From: Verrucomicrobiota bacterium JB024
GTDB taxonomy: Bacteria > Verrucomicrobiota > Verrucomicrobiia > Opitutales > Cerasicoccaceae
Length of the DNA stretch: 64,000 nt
Assembly (NCBI GenBank): GCA_030673825.1
Contig: JAUTCS010000088.1
Location: 1-64,000, forward strand
Reading direction: 5' to 3'
This document shows positions 54,993 through 64,000 of this stretch, one piece after another. The position numbers and the translations under genes were made by a program. How positions within the stretch are numbered: the first letter of the stretch is position 1; each line of letters opens with the position of its first letter. The notes under the pieces were generated by a model, which saw only the letters and a program-made list of their open reading frames with translations, did not search any database and was not told where the DNA came from.

Positions 54993-56699
54993 TTATTCCT
55001 GCGCCGGAAGCACGCTCAGGTCCTCATCCACCGGAAGCTCCAGCCGAAAGCCGAACCCCTGACTACCCGAGTGAATTTTCAGGCAGATGTCGTTCACCCC
55101 TGCTTTCAACGGCAGTTCGAGGGGGACTCCCTTGGTCGCGCTGCCATGGCCTTCCAGAAAACTCGCGACCCGTTCGCCGTTGACATACACGTAGACGAAA
55201 TAATCCGCCGCCAGGCCAACCGTGTACGTACCGTCCTGCCCGGCTTCGATCCGGACACGGGCGTACGCCACCCCGCGGTCGCTCAGGTCGTACATTTTTT
55301 CCAGATCGACCCAGCCCCCGCTACCTTCGGCAGGTTGCCAGCGGACGGGTTGCCCGCCACGCCCGGAGACTGCTTCCGCGGCAGCGAAGACAGCGGCAGG
55401 ATCGATACCGTAATCGCGGTCGAGCCCTGCCTGCGGCTTTCTCCAGGTCTCAGCTTCTTCACCACCAAAGGGCCCGATCACCTGCCAGGCATCCACCGGC
55501 ACATCCCGCCACTCCCACTTTGCCATCTTGACCGCCCTTTCCTGGCTCTTGTCCCAGGTGGTGTTCCAGAAAACGGACGGGATTTCCGGCGCCGTGGTCT
55601 GGTCCTGGGTCAACAGATAGCCGATATGGATATCGACGGACTGGCCGTGGGCCTCCATCGGGAGGAGACTGAGCACATGCCAGCCCGCCTCCAGCAGCCT
55701 GGGATGCACATAAATGGAGTAGTACCAGTCGCGGTGCGCGTCGATGTCGGTGAGGTACTTTCCATCCACCGCAACACGGAGCTTACCTGAGCCTGCCGAG
55801 GTCAGCAGGGCGAGCCCGATCGTGCGCCCGTAAAAGGGCAGATGGATCGGCTGGGCATCAGGGCCGGTTTGCAAGCTGCCCTCAAAATACTTCCGCCACC
55901 AGCCCTGCCCCGACTCTGCAAGGTAGTCCCACCCCCCGAGCTGGAAATTCGGCACGACGAGCGCGCCATCAAGGATCAGAGCGTCTTGGGAAAGGGCTTC
56001 CACGGGAGCCCGCCCGTCAGCCTCCCCCGCCGGGAGAGCCAGATCCGCTCGCATGGCCTGCCAGAGCGTTTCGGCGTAGAGAGCGTGGCCGGTTTCATTC
56101 GGGTGCACGTTGTCGCTATAAAGCGATTCCCACTCGCCGCCTGTTTCCGCCAATCTGGCTTCGGCGGCAGCCTGCATGTTCACGTCGAGGATGTTGTAAC
56201 GAGCGGCCACACGGTTGTGGCGCTTGTGGTTGGAACCGAGCTTGGCCGCCGACTCGACAAAGACCAGCGCGGGCGGGCTTTCCATCGCGCGCAGGCGGGT
56301 GACGATCGATTCCAGATTGCGCACGCAGGACGCATCGTCCGCGCCGCCGTCGTTGACCGCGTACTCGATGAAAACCAGATCCGGGTGGTAGCTCATCACA
56401 TCGCGCTCCAGGCGAAACAGCCCGAAGTTGCTCCCCGTGCCGCTGATCCCGGCGTTGACGAAGTTCACCTGCGCATGTGGGTAGGCCTCGCGCATTTTCT
56501 CCACGATTCGTTGGGCCCAGCCGGTCCGGTGCATGGTGATCGACCCGCCGAGCGTGACGACGGTCACCGCCTCGCCCGCCTCCAGTTTATCAAAGTAGGC
56601 CGCCAGGTCCGGCTTGCGAGTGCCATCGGCAAACAGGCTGGAATAGCCCAGAACAAAGGCCAGGCAGCCGACAATAAAACGGGACAGGGACGAGATCAT
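54993..56699 (-). CDS. Secreted SGNH/GDSL-type hydrolase
   Basis: 568 aa from ATG 56699 (MISSLSRFIVGCLAFVLG). The signal peptide ends near SLFADG. The N-terminal ~190 residues are a SGNH hydrolase: block I VTVVTLGGSITMH (catalytic Ser), block III FIEYAVNDGG (Asn) and block V DNVHPNETGH (Asp-x2-His as DNVHPN). Blocks are complete enough to expect esterase activity, for example sugar O-acetyl esterase. The remaining ~350 residues are beta-rich; the last ~130 (YARVRIEAGQDGTYTVGL, FVYVYVNGERVASF, GVNDICLKIHSGSQGFGF) resemble a PA14/galactose-binding-like carbohydrate module. Its location near glycosidase and fucose genes suggests polysaccharide processing. Confidence 0.87.
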   Translation of the reverse strand: MISSLSRFIVGCLAFVLGYSSLFADGTRKPDLAAYFDKLEAGEAVTVVTLGGSITMHRTGWAQRIVEKMREAYPHAQVNFVNAGISGTGSNFGLFRLERDVMSYHPDLVFIEYAVNDGGADDASCVRNLESIVTRLRAMESPPALVFVESAAKLGSNHKRHNRVAARYNILDVNMQAAAEARLAETGGEWESLYSDNVHPNETGHALYAETLWQAMRADLALPAGEADGRAPVEALSQDALILDGALVVPNFQLGGWDYLAESGQGWWRKYFEGSLQTGPDAQPIHLPFYGRTIGLALLTSAGSGKLRVAVDGKYLTDIDAHRDWYYSIYVHPRLLEAGWHVLSLLPMEAHGQSVDIHIGYLLTQDQTTAPEIPSVFWNTTWDKSQERAVKMAKWEWRDVPVDAWQVIGPFGGEEAETWRKPQAGLDRDYGIDPAAVFAAAEAVSGRGGQPVRWQPAEGSGGWVDLEKMYDLSDRGVAYARVRIEAGQDGTYTVGLAADYFVYVYVNGERVASFLEGHGSATKGVPLELPLKAGVNDICLKIHSGSQGFGFRLELPVDEDLSVLPAQE

Positions 56700-56938
56700 G
56701 AACGGAATCGTAGAAGGTGAACGCCGGTTGAGCGGCGGTAACGGTGACAGCGACACTCTGTTTTTTAGCAGGCCCCCACCTACCGCAAGGACTTTTTATG
56801 CGCGGCCCACAATCTCTCTGAGACAACATACAAGCGCCCTTGCCGACGAAAGGCCTAACGGCGTGAACAGCTTCCGCTTGCATAATCGGAATAGATGACT
56901 TCCATTAGGCGGACTGATTGAACCACCCTATTGTCTGC

Positions 56939-59900
56939 ATGAAAAAACTCCTCGCCGCCAACCGTAGTGAAATCGCCGTGCGCATCTTTCGAAGCGCCAC
57001 CGAACTGGACATGCGCACCGTCGCGGTCTATGCGCACGAGGACCGCTTCGGGGTCCACCGCTTCAAGGCGGACGAGGCCTACCTCGTTGGTCAGGGCAAG
57101 GGGCCCGTCGCCGCGTACCTCGACATCGACGGCATCATTACGCTGGCCAAGGAAAAGGGCGTGGACCTGATCCACCCCGGTTACGGCTTTCTGTCGGAGA
57201 ACGCGAGATTCGCCCAGGCCTGTAAGGACGCGGGCATCACCTTTGTCGGGCCGCGCCCGGAGCTGCTGGAGATGATGGGCGACAAGGTGCAGGCCCGCCG
57301 CGCCGCCGAAAAAGTCGGCGTCCCCACCCTGCCCGGCACCCCCGACCCGATCCGCGACCCGGCCAAGGCCATGAAAGCCGCCGAGCGCATCGGCTTCCCG
57401 CTTATCATCAAGGCCGCCCACGGCGGCGGCGGGCGCGGGATGCGCATCGTACGCGACCCGAAGGATCTCAAGTCGCTCCTCGAAGAGGCCCAGCACGAGG
57501 CCAAGGTCGCCTTTGGCAACCCGGAGGTTTTCCTCGAACGCTACATCTCCAAGGCCAAGCACATCGAGGTGCAGATCATCGGCGACCAGCACGGCAACGT
57601 CCTGCACCTGCACGAGCGCGACTGCTCTGTCCAGCGCCGCCACCAGAAGGTGGTCGAGATCGCCCCGTCCTTCGGCCTGCCCGACGAGGTGCGCGAAGCC
57701 CTCTGCGCCGCCGCCGTCAAGCTGGCCAAGAGCATCCGCTATGACAACGCCGGGACGGTCGAGTTTCTCTACGACATGGAGAGCCAGGAGTGGTTCTTCA
57801 TCGAGATGAACCCGCGCGTGCAGGTCGAGCACACCGTGACCGAGGTCATCACCGGCCTCGACATCGTGCGCTCGCAGATCCTCATCGCGCAGGGCGAGTC
57901 GCTGCACGGCCCAGCCGTCAACCTCCCCCAGCAGGACCAGGTCGCCCGCCACGGCTTCGCCATCCAGTGCCGCATCACCACCGAGGACCCGGAGAAGAAC
58001 TTCTCCCCCGACTACGGCAAGATCATCAACTACCGCAGCGCGGCGGGCTTCGGCATCCGCCTGGACGGAGCGATGGGTGACACCGGCGCGGTCATCACGC
58101 CCTTTTACGACTCGCTCCTGGTCAAGCTCACCGCCTCGGACGCGACCTTCCTCGGGGCCATTCACCGCATGGACCGCGCCCTGCGCGAGATGCGCATCCG
58201 CGGGGTGAAGACGAACATCCCGTTTCTCGAAAACGTCATCGCGCACCCGATCTTCGTCAAGGGGCAGGCCACGACCACGCTCATTGACACCACGCCCGAG
58301 CTGTTCCGCTTCCCGCCCAAGCGCGACCGCGCCACGCGCCTGCTGCGCTACCTGGGAGAGGTCATCGTCAACGGCAACCCGCAGGTCAAGGGCCGCCCCG
58401 AACCCGACCGCAGCCTGCCCGTCATCGTCCCGGCCTGGGACCACACCACCGCCCCCGCCGACGGCACCCGCCAGCAGTTGCAAAAGCTCGGGCCCGTGAA
58501 GTTCGCCGAGTGGGTGCGCAAGCAAAAGCGCCTGCTGGTGACGGACACCACCTTCCGCGACGCGCACCTGAGCCTGCTCGCCGCCCGCGTGCGCAGCTAC
58601 GACATGCTCCAGGTCGCCCCCGTCATGGCCCGCCGCCTGCCCAACCTTTTCAGTATGGAGATGTGGGGCGGGGCGACCTTTGACACGGCCATGCGCTTTC
58701 TGCACGAGTGCCCCTACGCCCGCCTGCGCGACCTGCGCGAGCAGGTCCCGAACGTGCTTTTTCAGATGCTCCTGCGCGGGGCCAACGGCGTCGGCTACTC
58801 CAACTACCCCGACAACGTCGTGCGCGAGTTTGTCAAGCACACCGCCGAAGCCGGGATCGACCTGTTCCGCGTCTTCGACAGCCTCAATTATTTGCCCAAC
58901 CTCAAGGTCGCCATCGAGGCCGTCACCGGCCACACCGACGCTCTCTGTGAGGCCGCCCTCTGCTATACCGGGGACATCCTCGACCCCGACCGCGCCAAGT
59001 ATTCGCTGGAGTACTACGTGCGCCTGGCCAAGGAACTGGAGAACATGGGCGCTCATCTGCTCGCCATCAAGGACATGGCCGGGCTCTGTCATCCCCTCGC
59101 CGCCGAGAAGCTCATCAAGACGCTCAAGCAGGAGGTTGGCCTCCCCATCCACTTCCACACGCACGACAGCTCCGGCATCGCTGCCGCCAGCATTATCAAG
59201 GCCGCCGAGGCCGGGGCCGATATCGTGGACCTGTCCATCTCGTCCCTCTCCGGCCTGACCGCTCAGCCCAACCTCAACTCCATCGCCCACGCCCTGCGCC
59301 CCAGCCCGCGGGATACCGGGCTGGACCAGCAGACCCTCGACGAGCTTTCGCTGTACTGGGAAGCCGTGCGCCAGTCCTACGGGCCCTTTGACACCTCACC
59401 GAAGTTCGGCAGCGCGGAGGTTTACCGCCACGAGATGCCCGGCGGCCAGTACACCAACCTGCGCGAGCAGGCCACCGCACTGGGCCTGGGCAAGCGCTGG
59501 CCCGAAGTCGTCCGTTACTACCGCGAGGTCAACCTCATGCTTGGCGACATCGTGAAAGTCACCCCGTCGAGCAAGGTCGTGGGCGACCTCGCCATTTTCC
59601 TGCTCTCCAAGGGCATCGAGCCGCACGACATGCTCAACCTCGACCCCGGCGCCACGCCCTTCCCCGCCAGTGTGGTGGACATGCTCTCCGGCGGCCTCGG
59701 CCAACCCGAGGGCGGCTGGCCCAAACCGCTGCAAAAGATCGTCCTGGGCGACCGCAAGCCCGCCACCGGACGCCCCGGCGCGAAGGCCCCCAAGATCGAC
59801 CTCAAGGCCGAAAAGGCCGAACTGGCCAAGCGCCTCAAGCGCGAAGTCAGCGACGACGACCTCTTCGACCACCTGATGTACCCGGATGTCTTCACGGCGC

Positions 59901-60379
59901 TGGAAAAGGCCCGCGAGAACTACGGCGACGTGTCCGTGCTGCCCACCCCGGCCTTTTTCTACGGGCTCAAGCTGGGCGAGGAAATCGCCGTGGACATCGA
60001 GGAGGGCAAGACGCTCTTCATCCGCTTCACCGGACTGGGCGAGCCCAACGAGGAAGGCGTGCGCACCCTCACCTTTGAGTTGAACGGACGCGCCCGCGAG
60101 ACCTTCGTCACCGACGCCTCCGTCAAGCCCGCCACCGAGCACCGCCCGCAGGCCGACCCCACGGACGCCCGCCAGGTGCCTGCGCCCATCCCCGGCATGA
60201 TCAGCGGCCTCAACGCCACCGTCGGCCAGAAGGTCGCCAAGGGCGACAAGCTCGCCGTCATCGAGGCCATGAAGATGCAGACCACCGTCTATGCCCCGCA
60301 GGACGGCGTGGTGGACGATATCCTCGTCAAAATGGGCGACAGCGTGCAGACCAAGGACCTCCTCGTGCGCCTGCGCTAA
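56939..60379 (+). CDS. pyc: Pyruvate carboxylase
   Basis: 1146 aa from ATG 56939 (MKKLLAANRSEIAVRIF); the frame also opens at a TTG 21 nt earlier. Single-chain type: biotin carboxylase (about 1-455, HPGYGFLSENARFA, AAHGGGGRGMRIV, EMNPRVQVEHTVTE), carboxyltransferase (about 530-830, VTDTTFRDAHLSLLAARVR, MEMWGGATFDTAMRFL, KDMAGLCHP), and a biotinyl domain with EAMKMQT (biotin Lys near 1113). It carboxylates pyruvate to oxaloacetate using ATP and bicarbonate, anaplerotic for the TCA cycle. All three active parts are intact. Confidence 0.96.
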   Translation: MKKLLAANRSEIAVRIFRSATELDMRTVAVYAHEDRFGVHRFKADEAYLVGQGKGPVAAYLDIDGIITLAKEKGVDLIHPGYGFLSENARFAQACKDAGITFVGPRPELLEMMGDKVQARRAAEKVGVPTLPGTPDPIRDPAKAMKAAERIGFPLIIKAAHGGGGRGMRIVRDPKDLKSLLEEAQHEAKVAFGNPEVFLERYISKAKHIEVQIIGDQHGNVLHLHERDCSVQRRHQKVVEIAPSFGLPDEVREALCAAAVKLAKSIRYDNAGTVEFLYDMESQEWFFIEMNPRVQVEHTVTEVITGLDIVRSQILIAQGESLHGPAVNLPQQDQVARHGFAIQCRITTEDPEKNFSPDYGKIINYRSAAGFGIRLDGAMGDTGAVITPFYDSLLVKLTASDATFLGAIHRMDRALREMRIRGVKTNIPFLENVIAHPIFVKGQATTTLIDTTPELFRFPPKRDRATRLLRYLGEVIVNGNPQVKGRPEPDRSLPVIVPAWDHTTAPADGTRQQLQKLGPVKFAEWVRKQKRLLVTDTTFRDAHLSLLAARVRSYDMLQVAPVMARRLPNLFSMEMWGGATFDTAMRFLHECPYARLRDLREQVPNVLFQMLLRGANGVGYSNYPDNVVREFVKHTAEAGIDLFRVFDSLNYLPNLKVAIEAVTGHTDALCEAALCYTGDILDPDRAKYSLEYYVRLAKELENMGAHLLAIKDMAGLCHPLAAEKLIKTLKQEVGLPIHFHTHDSSGIAAASIIKAAEAGADIVDLSISSLSGLTAQPNLNSIAHALRPSPRDTGLDQQTLDELSLYWEAVRQSYGPFDTSPKFGSAEVYRHEMPGGQYTNLREQATALGLGKRWPEVVRYYREVNLMLGDIVKVTPSSKVVGDLAIFLLSKGIEPHDMLNLDPGATPFPASVVDMLSGGLGQPEGGWPKPLQKIVLGDRKPATGRPGAKAPKIDLKAEKAELAKRLKREVSDDDLFDHLMYPDVFTALEKARENYGDVSVLPTPAFFYGLKLGEEIAVDIEEGKTLFIRFTGLGEPNEEGVRTLTFELNGRARETFVTDASVKPATEHRPQADPTDARQVPAPIPGMISGLNATVGQKVAKGDKLAVIEAMKMQTTVYAPQDGVVDDILVKMGDSVQTKDLLVRLR

Positions 60380-60470
60380 GCAGACGGCGAAAGCGCAGGA
60401 GACGTGGCTCTACGAGTTGGCGCAGCTACACTGGTGGAATTGCCGCGTGGATCGAATGGCCGCGTTTCTT

Positions 60471-60667
60471 CGTCGCGTAGCGACGATTGATCGTTAGCCG
60501 TGGGTTTCAACCCACGGTTACGCATGGTTGTGAAAAAAATCACGTCGCGTAGCGACGTTTCTCCGGGGGCTCACTTGAACCGTCGCTGACGCGACGGAGC
60601 ACACACGAAGGCCTTCTTACCGTGGGTTAAAACCCACGGCTAACGATGCGGCATCGCTACGCGATGC
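60471..60667. repeat. Palindromic repeat cluster, copy B (composite)
   Basis: Same order as copy A: CGTCGC-GTA-GCGACG (60471-60485), linker TTGATCGTTAG, CCGTGGGTTTCAACCCACGG (60499-60518), and CGTCGC-GTA-GCGACG (60543-60557) followed by TTTCTCCGG. It is extended by CCGTCG-CTGACG-CGACGG (60580-60597). A unit in the opposite orientation follows, CCGTGGGTTAAAACCCACGG (60620-60639) then CTAACGAT and GCATCGC-TAC-GCGATGC (60651-60667). Arms are conserved in pairing even where bases differ, a sign of selected or RNA-like structure. The rest of the 60380-60794 gap holds no gene. Confidence 0.88.
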
Positions 60668-60794
60668 TTGGACAAGACACTTGTCGCCAGTCGCATAAAA
60701 ATCGCCCACCCAAGCGTCGCTCCGCCCTGACCACGCCCCACCCGTTTTTCGGAAAACCCTTTGATGCCACGGCCATCTGCGCTAAGGTGGCCGC

Positions 60795-62492
60795 GTGACA
60801 GGCATCGACTACACCATCGTGGCCGCGTACCTGGCGGGGCTACTTGCGCTGGGCGCGTATCTTTCCAAACGCGCCTCGGCCAGCAGCGAGGAATATTTCC
60901 TCGGCGGCCAGAAACTGCCTTGGTGGGCGCTCGGGGCCTCCGGCATGTCCAGCAATCTCGACATCGCCGGGACGATGACGATTGTCACGCTGCTGTACGT
61001 CTTCGGGCTGCACGGCTTCTTTATCGAAATGCGGGGCGGGGTCGTACTGCCGATCGCGGTCTTCGTCGCATTCATGGGCAAGTGGCACCGCCGCAGCGCG
61101 GTCATGACCACCGCCGAGTGGATGGAGCTGCGCTTCGGCAAGGGCCCGCAGGGGCTGGCCGCGCGGATGACGGCCGCCCTCACCTACCTGGTCATTACGG
61201 TGGGCATGGTGGTGTTCTTTCTCGGGGCGGCAGGGAAGTTCCTGGCCGTCTTTCTGCCCTTCACCCCGCTCCAGTGCCAAGTCGGTATGCTCGTGATTGC
61301 GCTGGTCTATACGATGATGAGCGGCCTCTACGGCGTGGTGTGGACGGATGTCATCCAAAGCCTGCTCATAGGTGGGGCGGCCATCTATGTGGCCATCGTC
61401 GCCGGGCTGGAATACTCCCCCGCCCTGACCGATCAATGGCCCGGCGCGCAGTTTAACCAGTTCCTGCCGCGCCTGTACGACGAGGGCCTCGCCACCGGGG
61501 GGCAGGACTACCGGCTGTTCGGGCTGTTCCTGCTTTTCTGGGTCGGCAAGGGCCTGCTCGAAGGGCTCGGCGGCAGCGGCGGCAGCGCCTACATGGCCCA
61601 GCGCTTTTACGCGGCCCGCCGCCCCGAGGACGGGCTGAAGATCGGGATGCTCTGGACCCTGCTGTTCGCCTTTCGCTGGCCGATGGTGCTCGGCTTCGCC
61701 ATCCTTGCGGTCTCGCTCGGCGTCGGCCAGGAGGACCCCGAACGCGCCCTGCCCGAGGTGTTGCTCTCGGACTTTTTCCCGGCGGGCGTGCGGGGCGTCA
61801 TGCTGGCGGCCATGCTCGCCGCGGCCATGTCCACCTTTGACAGCACGATCAACGCCGGGGCCTCCTACGTGGTCAAGGACCTCTGGCAACCCCTGCGCAA
61901 AAAGGCCGGCCAACGCGAACTCGTCGCGGTCGGCTACCTCGCCTCCGCGCTCATCGTGGGGCTGGGGCTCCTGCTCGCCCTGCAGGTCGAGAGCGTGGTC
62001 GATATCTGGGTGGTCATCGTGATCGACCTCTTTCCGGCCTTCCTCGTGCCCTTCGCCCTACGCTGGTACTGGGAGCGGTTCAACGGAGCGGGCTTCACCA
62101 TCGGTGTGGGGGCGGGGTTCATCACCGCGCTCGTCGTCAGTACCGCCGGCCGCGGCTGGGAGCTGAGCGAGGTGGGCATGCTCGGCCTCATCACCGGCGT
62201 CTCGCTCGCGGCCTCGCTTCTGGGCACGCTCCTCACCCCCGAGACGCCCCTCGCCGTGCGGGAAGCCTTTTACCAGAAAATCCGCCCCTGGGGCCGCTGG
62301 AACCCCGCGTGGAAACGCCCCGACCGCGACGAGCACACCGGCGACTTCGTCCGGCTGGCCGCCGCCCTGCTGTGGCAGGTGACGACCTTTCTGCTCCCGA
62401 TGGCGGCTGTCCTCCACGCCTGGAGCGCCTGCGCAGTGCTCCTCGCGCTGTGGCTGCTGAGCGGTTGGCGACTACTGCGCGACTGGCGTTGA
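60795..62492 (+). CDS. Sodium:solute symporter family transporter
   Basis: 565 aa with a GTG start at 60795 preceded by AAGGTGG at good spacing. Polytopic inner-membrane SSS-family protein, with about 13-14 hydrophobic segments. Signature parts are SSNLDIAGTMTIVTLLYVFG, GLYGVVWTDVIQSLLIGG, and the late motif AAMLAAAMSTFDSTINAGASY, which is the typical SSS 'aa-m-S-t-D-s-N' element. The N-terminus MTGIDYTIVAAYLAGLLALG fits the family. It carries sodium with sugar, amino acid or carboxylate; the substrate is not defined. Position between pyc and an AraC gene suggests a nutrient uptake role. A short gap separates it from the convergent AraC gene. Confidence 0.92.
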   Translation: MTGIDYTIVAAYLAGLLALGAYLSKRASASSEEYFLGGQKLPWWALGASGMSSNLDIAGTMTIVTLLYVFGLHGFFIEMRGGVVLPIAVFVAFMGKWHRRSAVMTTAEWMELRFGKGPQGLAARMTAALTYLVITVGMVVFFLGAAGKFLAVFLPFTPLQCQVGMLVIALVYTMMSGLYGVVWTDVIQSLLIGGAAIYVAIVAGLEYSPALTDQWPGAQFNQFLPRLYDEGLATGGQDYRLFGLFLLFWVGKGLLEGLGGSGGSAYMAQRFYAARRPEDGLKIGMLWTLLFAFRWPMVLGFAILAVSLGVGQEDPERALPEVLLSDFFPAGVRGVMLAAMLAAAMSTFDSTINAGASYVVKDLWQPLRKKAGQRELVAVGYLASALIVGLGLLLALQVESVVDIWVVIVIDLFPAFLVPFALRWYWERFNGAGFTIGVGAGFITALVVSTAGRGWELSEVGMLGLITGVSLAASLLGTLLTPETPLAVREAFYQKIRPWGRWNPAWKRPDRDEHTGDFVRLAAALLWQVTTFLLPMAAVLHAWSACAVLLALWLLSGWRLLRDWR

Positions 62493-62530
62493 GCGCATCC
62501 AAGTGTCGGAACAGCACGCGAAGTTATGCG

Positions 62531-63391
62531 CTACGGCGACGAGGGCCGGTTGCGTCCCGCGCCCGGCGTGTGCCCGTAGACGTCCCGGTAGCAGCGGATA
62601 AAATAGTTGGGGTCGGTGTAGCCGCAGGCACGGGCCACCTGACCGACGTTCATGCCTGGAACCTCCAAGAGCTCACGCGAACGCTGGAGCCGGAGATTAC
62701 GGACGTAAGTGTTGAAGGACTCCCCGCAAAAGCGCCGGAACAGCCGAGCGAGGTGATTCGGGTGAACCTGCAAAAAATCCGCCACCTCTTGCCGTCCCAG
62801 CGGACGGTGCAGGTTCTCCTCCAAAAAATGACAAGCCGCCTGCCACGTGAGGGTGGCCTTGCCCGTCACCTGCCCGCCCGCCTCCAGCGTTCGGGCCGCG
62901 AGCAATAGCACCACCTTCCCCAGCGCAGCGGGCAAGAGGGCCTCCGGCGGCTCCGAACGGCAGTTTTCCAGCGCGGTCATCGCGTGCCAGCCGTCCGTGC
63001 CCAGCGGAGCGGGGGCGTGATGCACGAGCAGGAACCGGTGCCCATGCGAACGGCTGTTGTGCCCCAGCAGAAACCGCGTCATCTCCGGATGGAAAACCAG
63101 CCCAAGCGATATATATTCGGCCCCCGCAAAGGGAGCCAGCGCACAGCCCGGCAGCGTGCACACGCCATCCCCGCGACCGAGCGCCAGCTCCCGCACGCCG
63201 CCCTCGCCACGTACCCGGTACACCGCCTTGCCCCGCAGGCAAACGTTCAGCCGCGGCCACTGCATGAGCGCCGCCTGGCTGATTTCGGGTACATAGCCGC
63301 GTTCCTGGACGAAGTGCATCCGCCCCGGCCAGTCACGCCGTGCCAGCCGTAGGATCAGTCGATTAAGATACTGCTCGGGCTTTCTGACCAT
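62531..63391 (-). CDS. AraC-family transcriptional regulator
   Basis: 286 aa. A sensor half (about 1-175, cupin-like strands AVYRVRGEGG, GCALAPFAGAEYIS) is followed by the AraC double HTH (RQEVADFLQVHPNHLARLFRRF, then VGQVARACGYTDPNYFIRCYRDVYGHTP, about 205-270). It is divergent from the FAD oxidoreductase gene over a 127-nt region and so is the likely regulator of that gene. It is convergent with the symporter gene. Confidence 0.93.
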   Translation of the reverse strand: MVRKPEQYLNRLILRLARRDWPGRMHFVQERGYVPEISQAALMQWPRLNVCLRGKAVYRVRGEGGVRELALGRGDGVCTLPGCALAPFAGAEYISLGLVFHPEMTRFLLGHNSRSHGHRFLLVHHAPAPLGTDGWHAMTALENCRSEPPEALLPAALGKVVLLLAARTLEAGGQVTGKATLTWQAACHFLEENLHRPLGRQEVADFLQVHPNHLARLFRRFCGESFNTYVRNLRLQRSRELLEVPGMNVGQVARACGYTDPNYFIRCYRDVYGHTPGAGRNRPSSP

Positions 63392-63410
63392 TTGTTACAT
63401 ATATGCTATA

Positions 63411-63452
63411 AATGTTCCGCATTTCGACTATAAAAAACTGATTTAATGTTCC
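63411..63452. promoter_or_regulatory. AATGTTCC direct repeat in AraC/FAD-oxidoreductase divergent region
   Basis: AATGTTCC at 63411-63418 and again at 63445-63452, about 34 nt apart (close to three helical turns), in an AT-rich divergent promoter region. A candidate AraC-type operator; not proven. Confidence 0.35.
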
Positions 63453-63518
63453 ATAATTACTCCCATCAAACAACCCCGCCTGTTGCGTTCGGCGGATGCA
63501 ACCCCAACTCCGTTTCCC

Positions 63519-64000
63519 ATGAGTACATCCCACGTTTTCCAGGAACCCGCCCGCGCCCTGCCCGTCATCGCCGACGCGGATGTCATCGTGTGCGGTGGTG
63601 GCCCCGCCGGTGTCGCCGCCGCCCTCGCCGCCGCCCGTAACGGCGCGAACACGCACCTTTTTGAAATGCACACGTGCCTGGGCGGTGTGTGGACCAGCGG
63701 TCTGCTGACCTATATTTTTGACTTCGCCAAGCCGGGCCTGACGCAGGAGATCATCCACCGGATGGAGGCGCTCGATGCCCTGCGCGGCGAGAACCGGGAC
63801 CGCTTCGTGTACGAGCCCGAACCCATGAAAGCCCTGCTGGAGCAGATGTGCCAGGAAGCCGGGGTGCACATCCACCTCCAGTCGCGCCTGTGCGCCGCCT
63901 ACCGAACCGGGCGGCGGCTCGACACCATCGTGACCGAGTCGCGCTCCGGGCGCCAGGCCTGGCGGGCCCGGGTCTTCATCGACGCCACCGGCGACGGCGA
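63519..64000 (+). CDS. FAD-dependent oxidoreductase, 5' part (continues beyond window)
   Basis: Partial gene: ATG at 63519, 160 codons visible. FAD-binding Rossmann motif VIVCGGGPAGVAAALAAARNG (about 23-43) with LFEMHTCLGGVWTSGLL following, and the second dinucleotide signature ARVFIDATGDGE at the window edge. This fits the FAD_oxidored family often linked to carbohydrate catabolism in Verrucomicrobiota and Planctomycetota. The divergent AraC regulator suggests induction by a substrate. The C-terminal half is outside the window. Confidence 0.88.
   Translation, partial: MSTSHVFQEPARALPVIADADVIVCGGGPAGVAAALAAARNGANTHLFEMHTCLGGVWTSGLLTYIFDFAKPGLTQEIIHRMEALDALRGENRDRFVYEPEPMKALLEQMCQEAGVHIHLQSRLCAAYRTGRRLDTIVTESRSGRQAWRARVFIDATGDG

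Noticed and set aside
56855-59290. 811-residue minus-strand open frame over pyc
   Set aside because: Antisense to intact pyruvate carboxylase motifs; composition typical of a shadow frame.

Overview
The window reads as chromosomal DNA from a free-living Verrucomicrobiota bacterium, most likely class Opitutia (Opitutales/Puniceicoccales type). This is inferred from high GC, a PEP-CTERM protein, PilB/PilT/PilC-type pilus genes grouped without pilins, a lysine-tailed DksA-like protein between ileS and lspA, and dispersed AACCACGGAT- and GTGGGTTTCAACCCAC-type repeats. No rRNA, tRNA, CRISPR array, prophage or insertion sequence was seen. About 50 protein genes are supported. Both edges cut a gene: a PilB/GspE-type ATPase on the left and a FAD-dependent oxidoreductase on the right.

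1-5.2 kb: a five-gene minus-strand set. In transcription order it holds a stand-alone MshEN/T2SSE_N-like protein, a receiver protein with a degenerate NtrC-type ATPase half, a small protein with a possible roadblock-like C-terminus, a second receiver/degenerate-NtrC protein, and a GspE/PilB-type ATPase with an unusual Walker A. This is the best candidate here for an undescribed system, perhaps a signalling module controlling a secretion or pilus motor. 5.6-9 kb: a secreted small protein and a TPR protein, then trpD-glmM joined by an ATGA overlap. 10-15 kb: uppP, a secreted protein, and a phasin-like/UbiB-kinase pair. 15-22.5 kb: hypotheticals, a PIN-like nuclease, a dUTPase-like protein, a very basic and acidic disordered protein followed by murA, and a transglutaminase-like protein.

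22.5-33 kb: PEP-CTERM protein, ruvB, small zinc ribbon, B12-binding radical SAM protein, amt, and the operon ileS - DksA-like - lspA. IleS and the DksA-like protein both lack most expected zinc-ligand cysteines. 33-39 kb: a minus-strand type IV pilus motor operon (ATPase, pilT, pilB, pilC). 39-46.5 kb: a VOC protein, coaE and rho (with a roughly 330-residue disordered, partly N/Q-rich N-terminus), a secreted coiled-coil protein, an HD-domain protein and a renalase-like flavoprotein.

46.8-64 kb: a carbohydrate-oriented stretch in which three AraC-family regulators each sit divergently beside a catabolic gene (sugar isomerase/dehydrogenase pair, GH116-like glycosidase, FAD oxidoreductase). It also holds fucU, a secreted beta-carbonic anhydrase, a secreted SGNH hydrolase, pyruvate carboxylase and a sodium/solute symporter. 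Two related clusters of short palindromes (26.6 kb and 60.5 kb), other dispersed repeats and five intrinsic-terminator candidates lie in the gaps.
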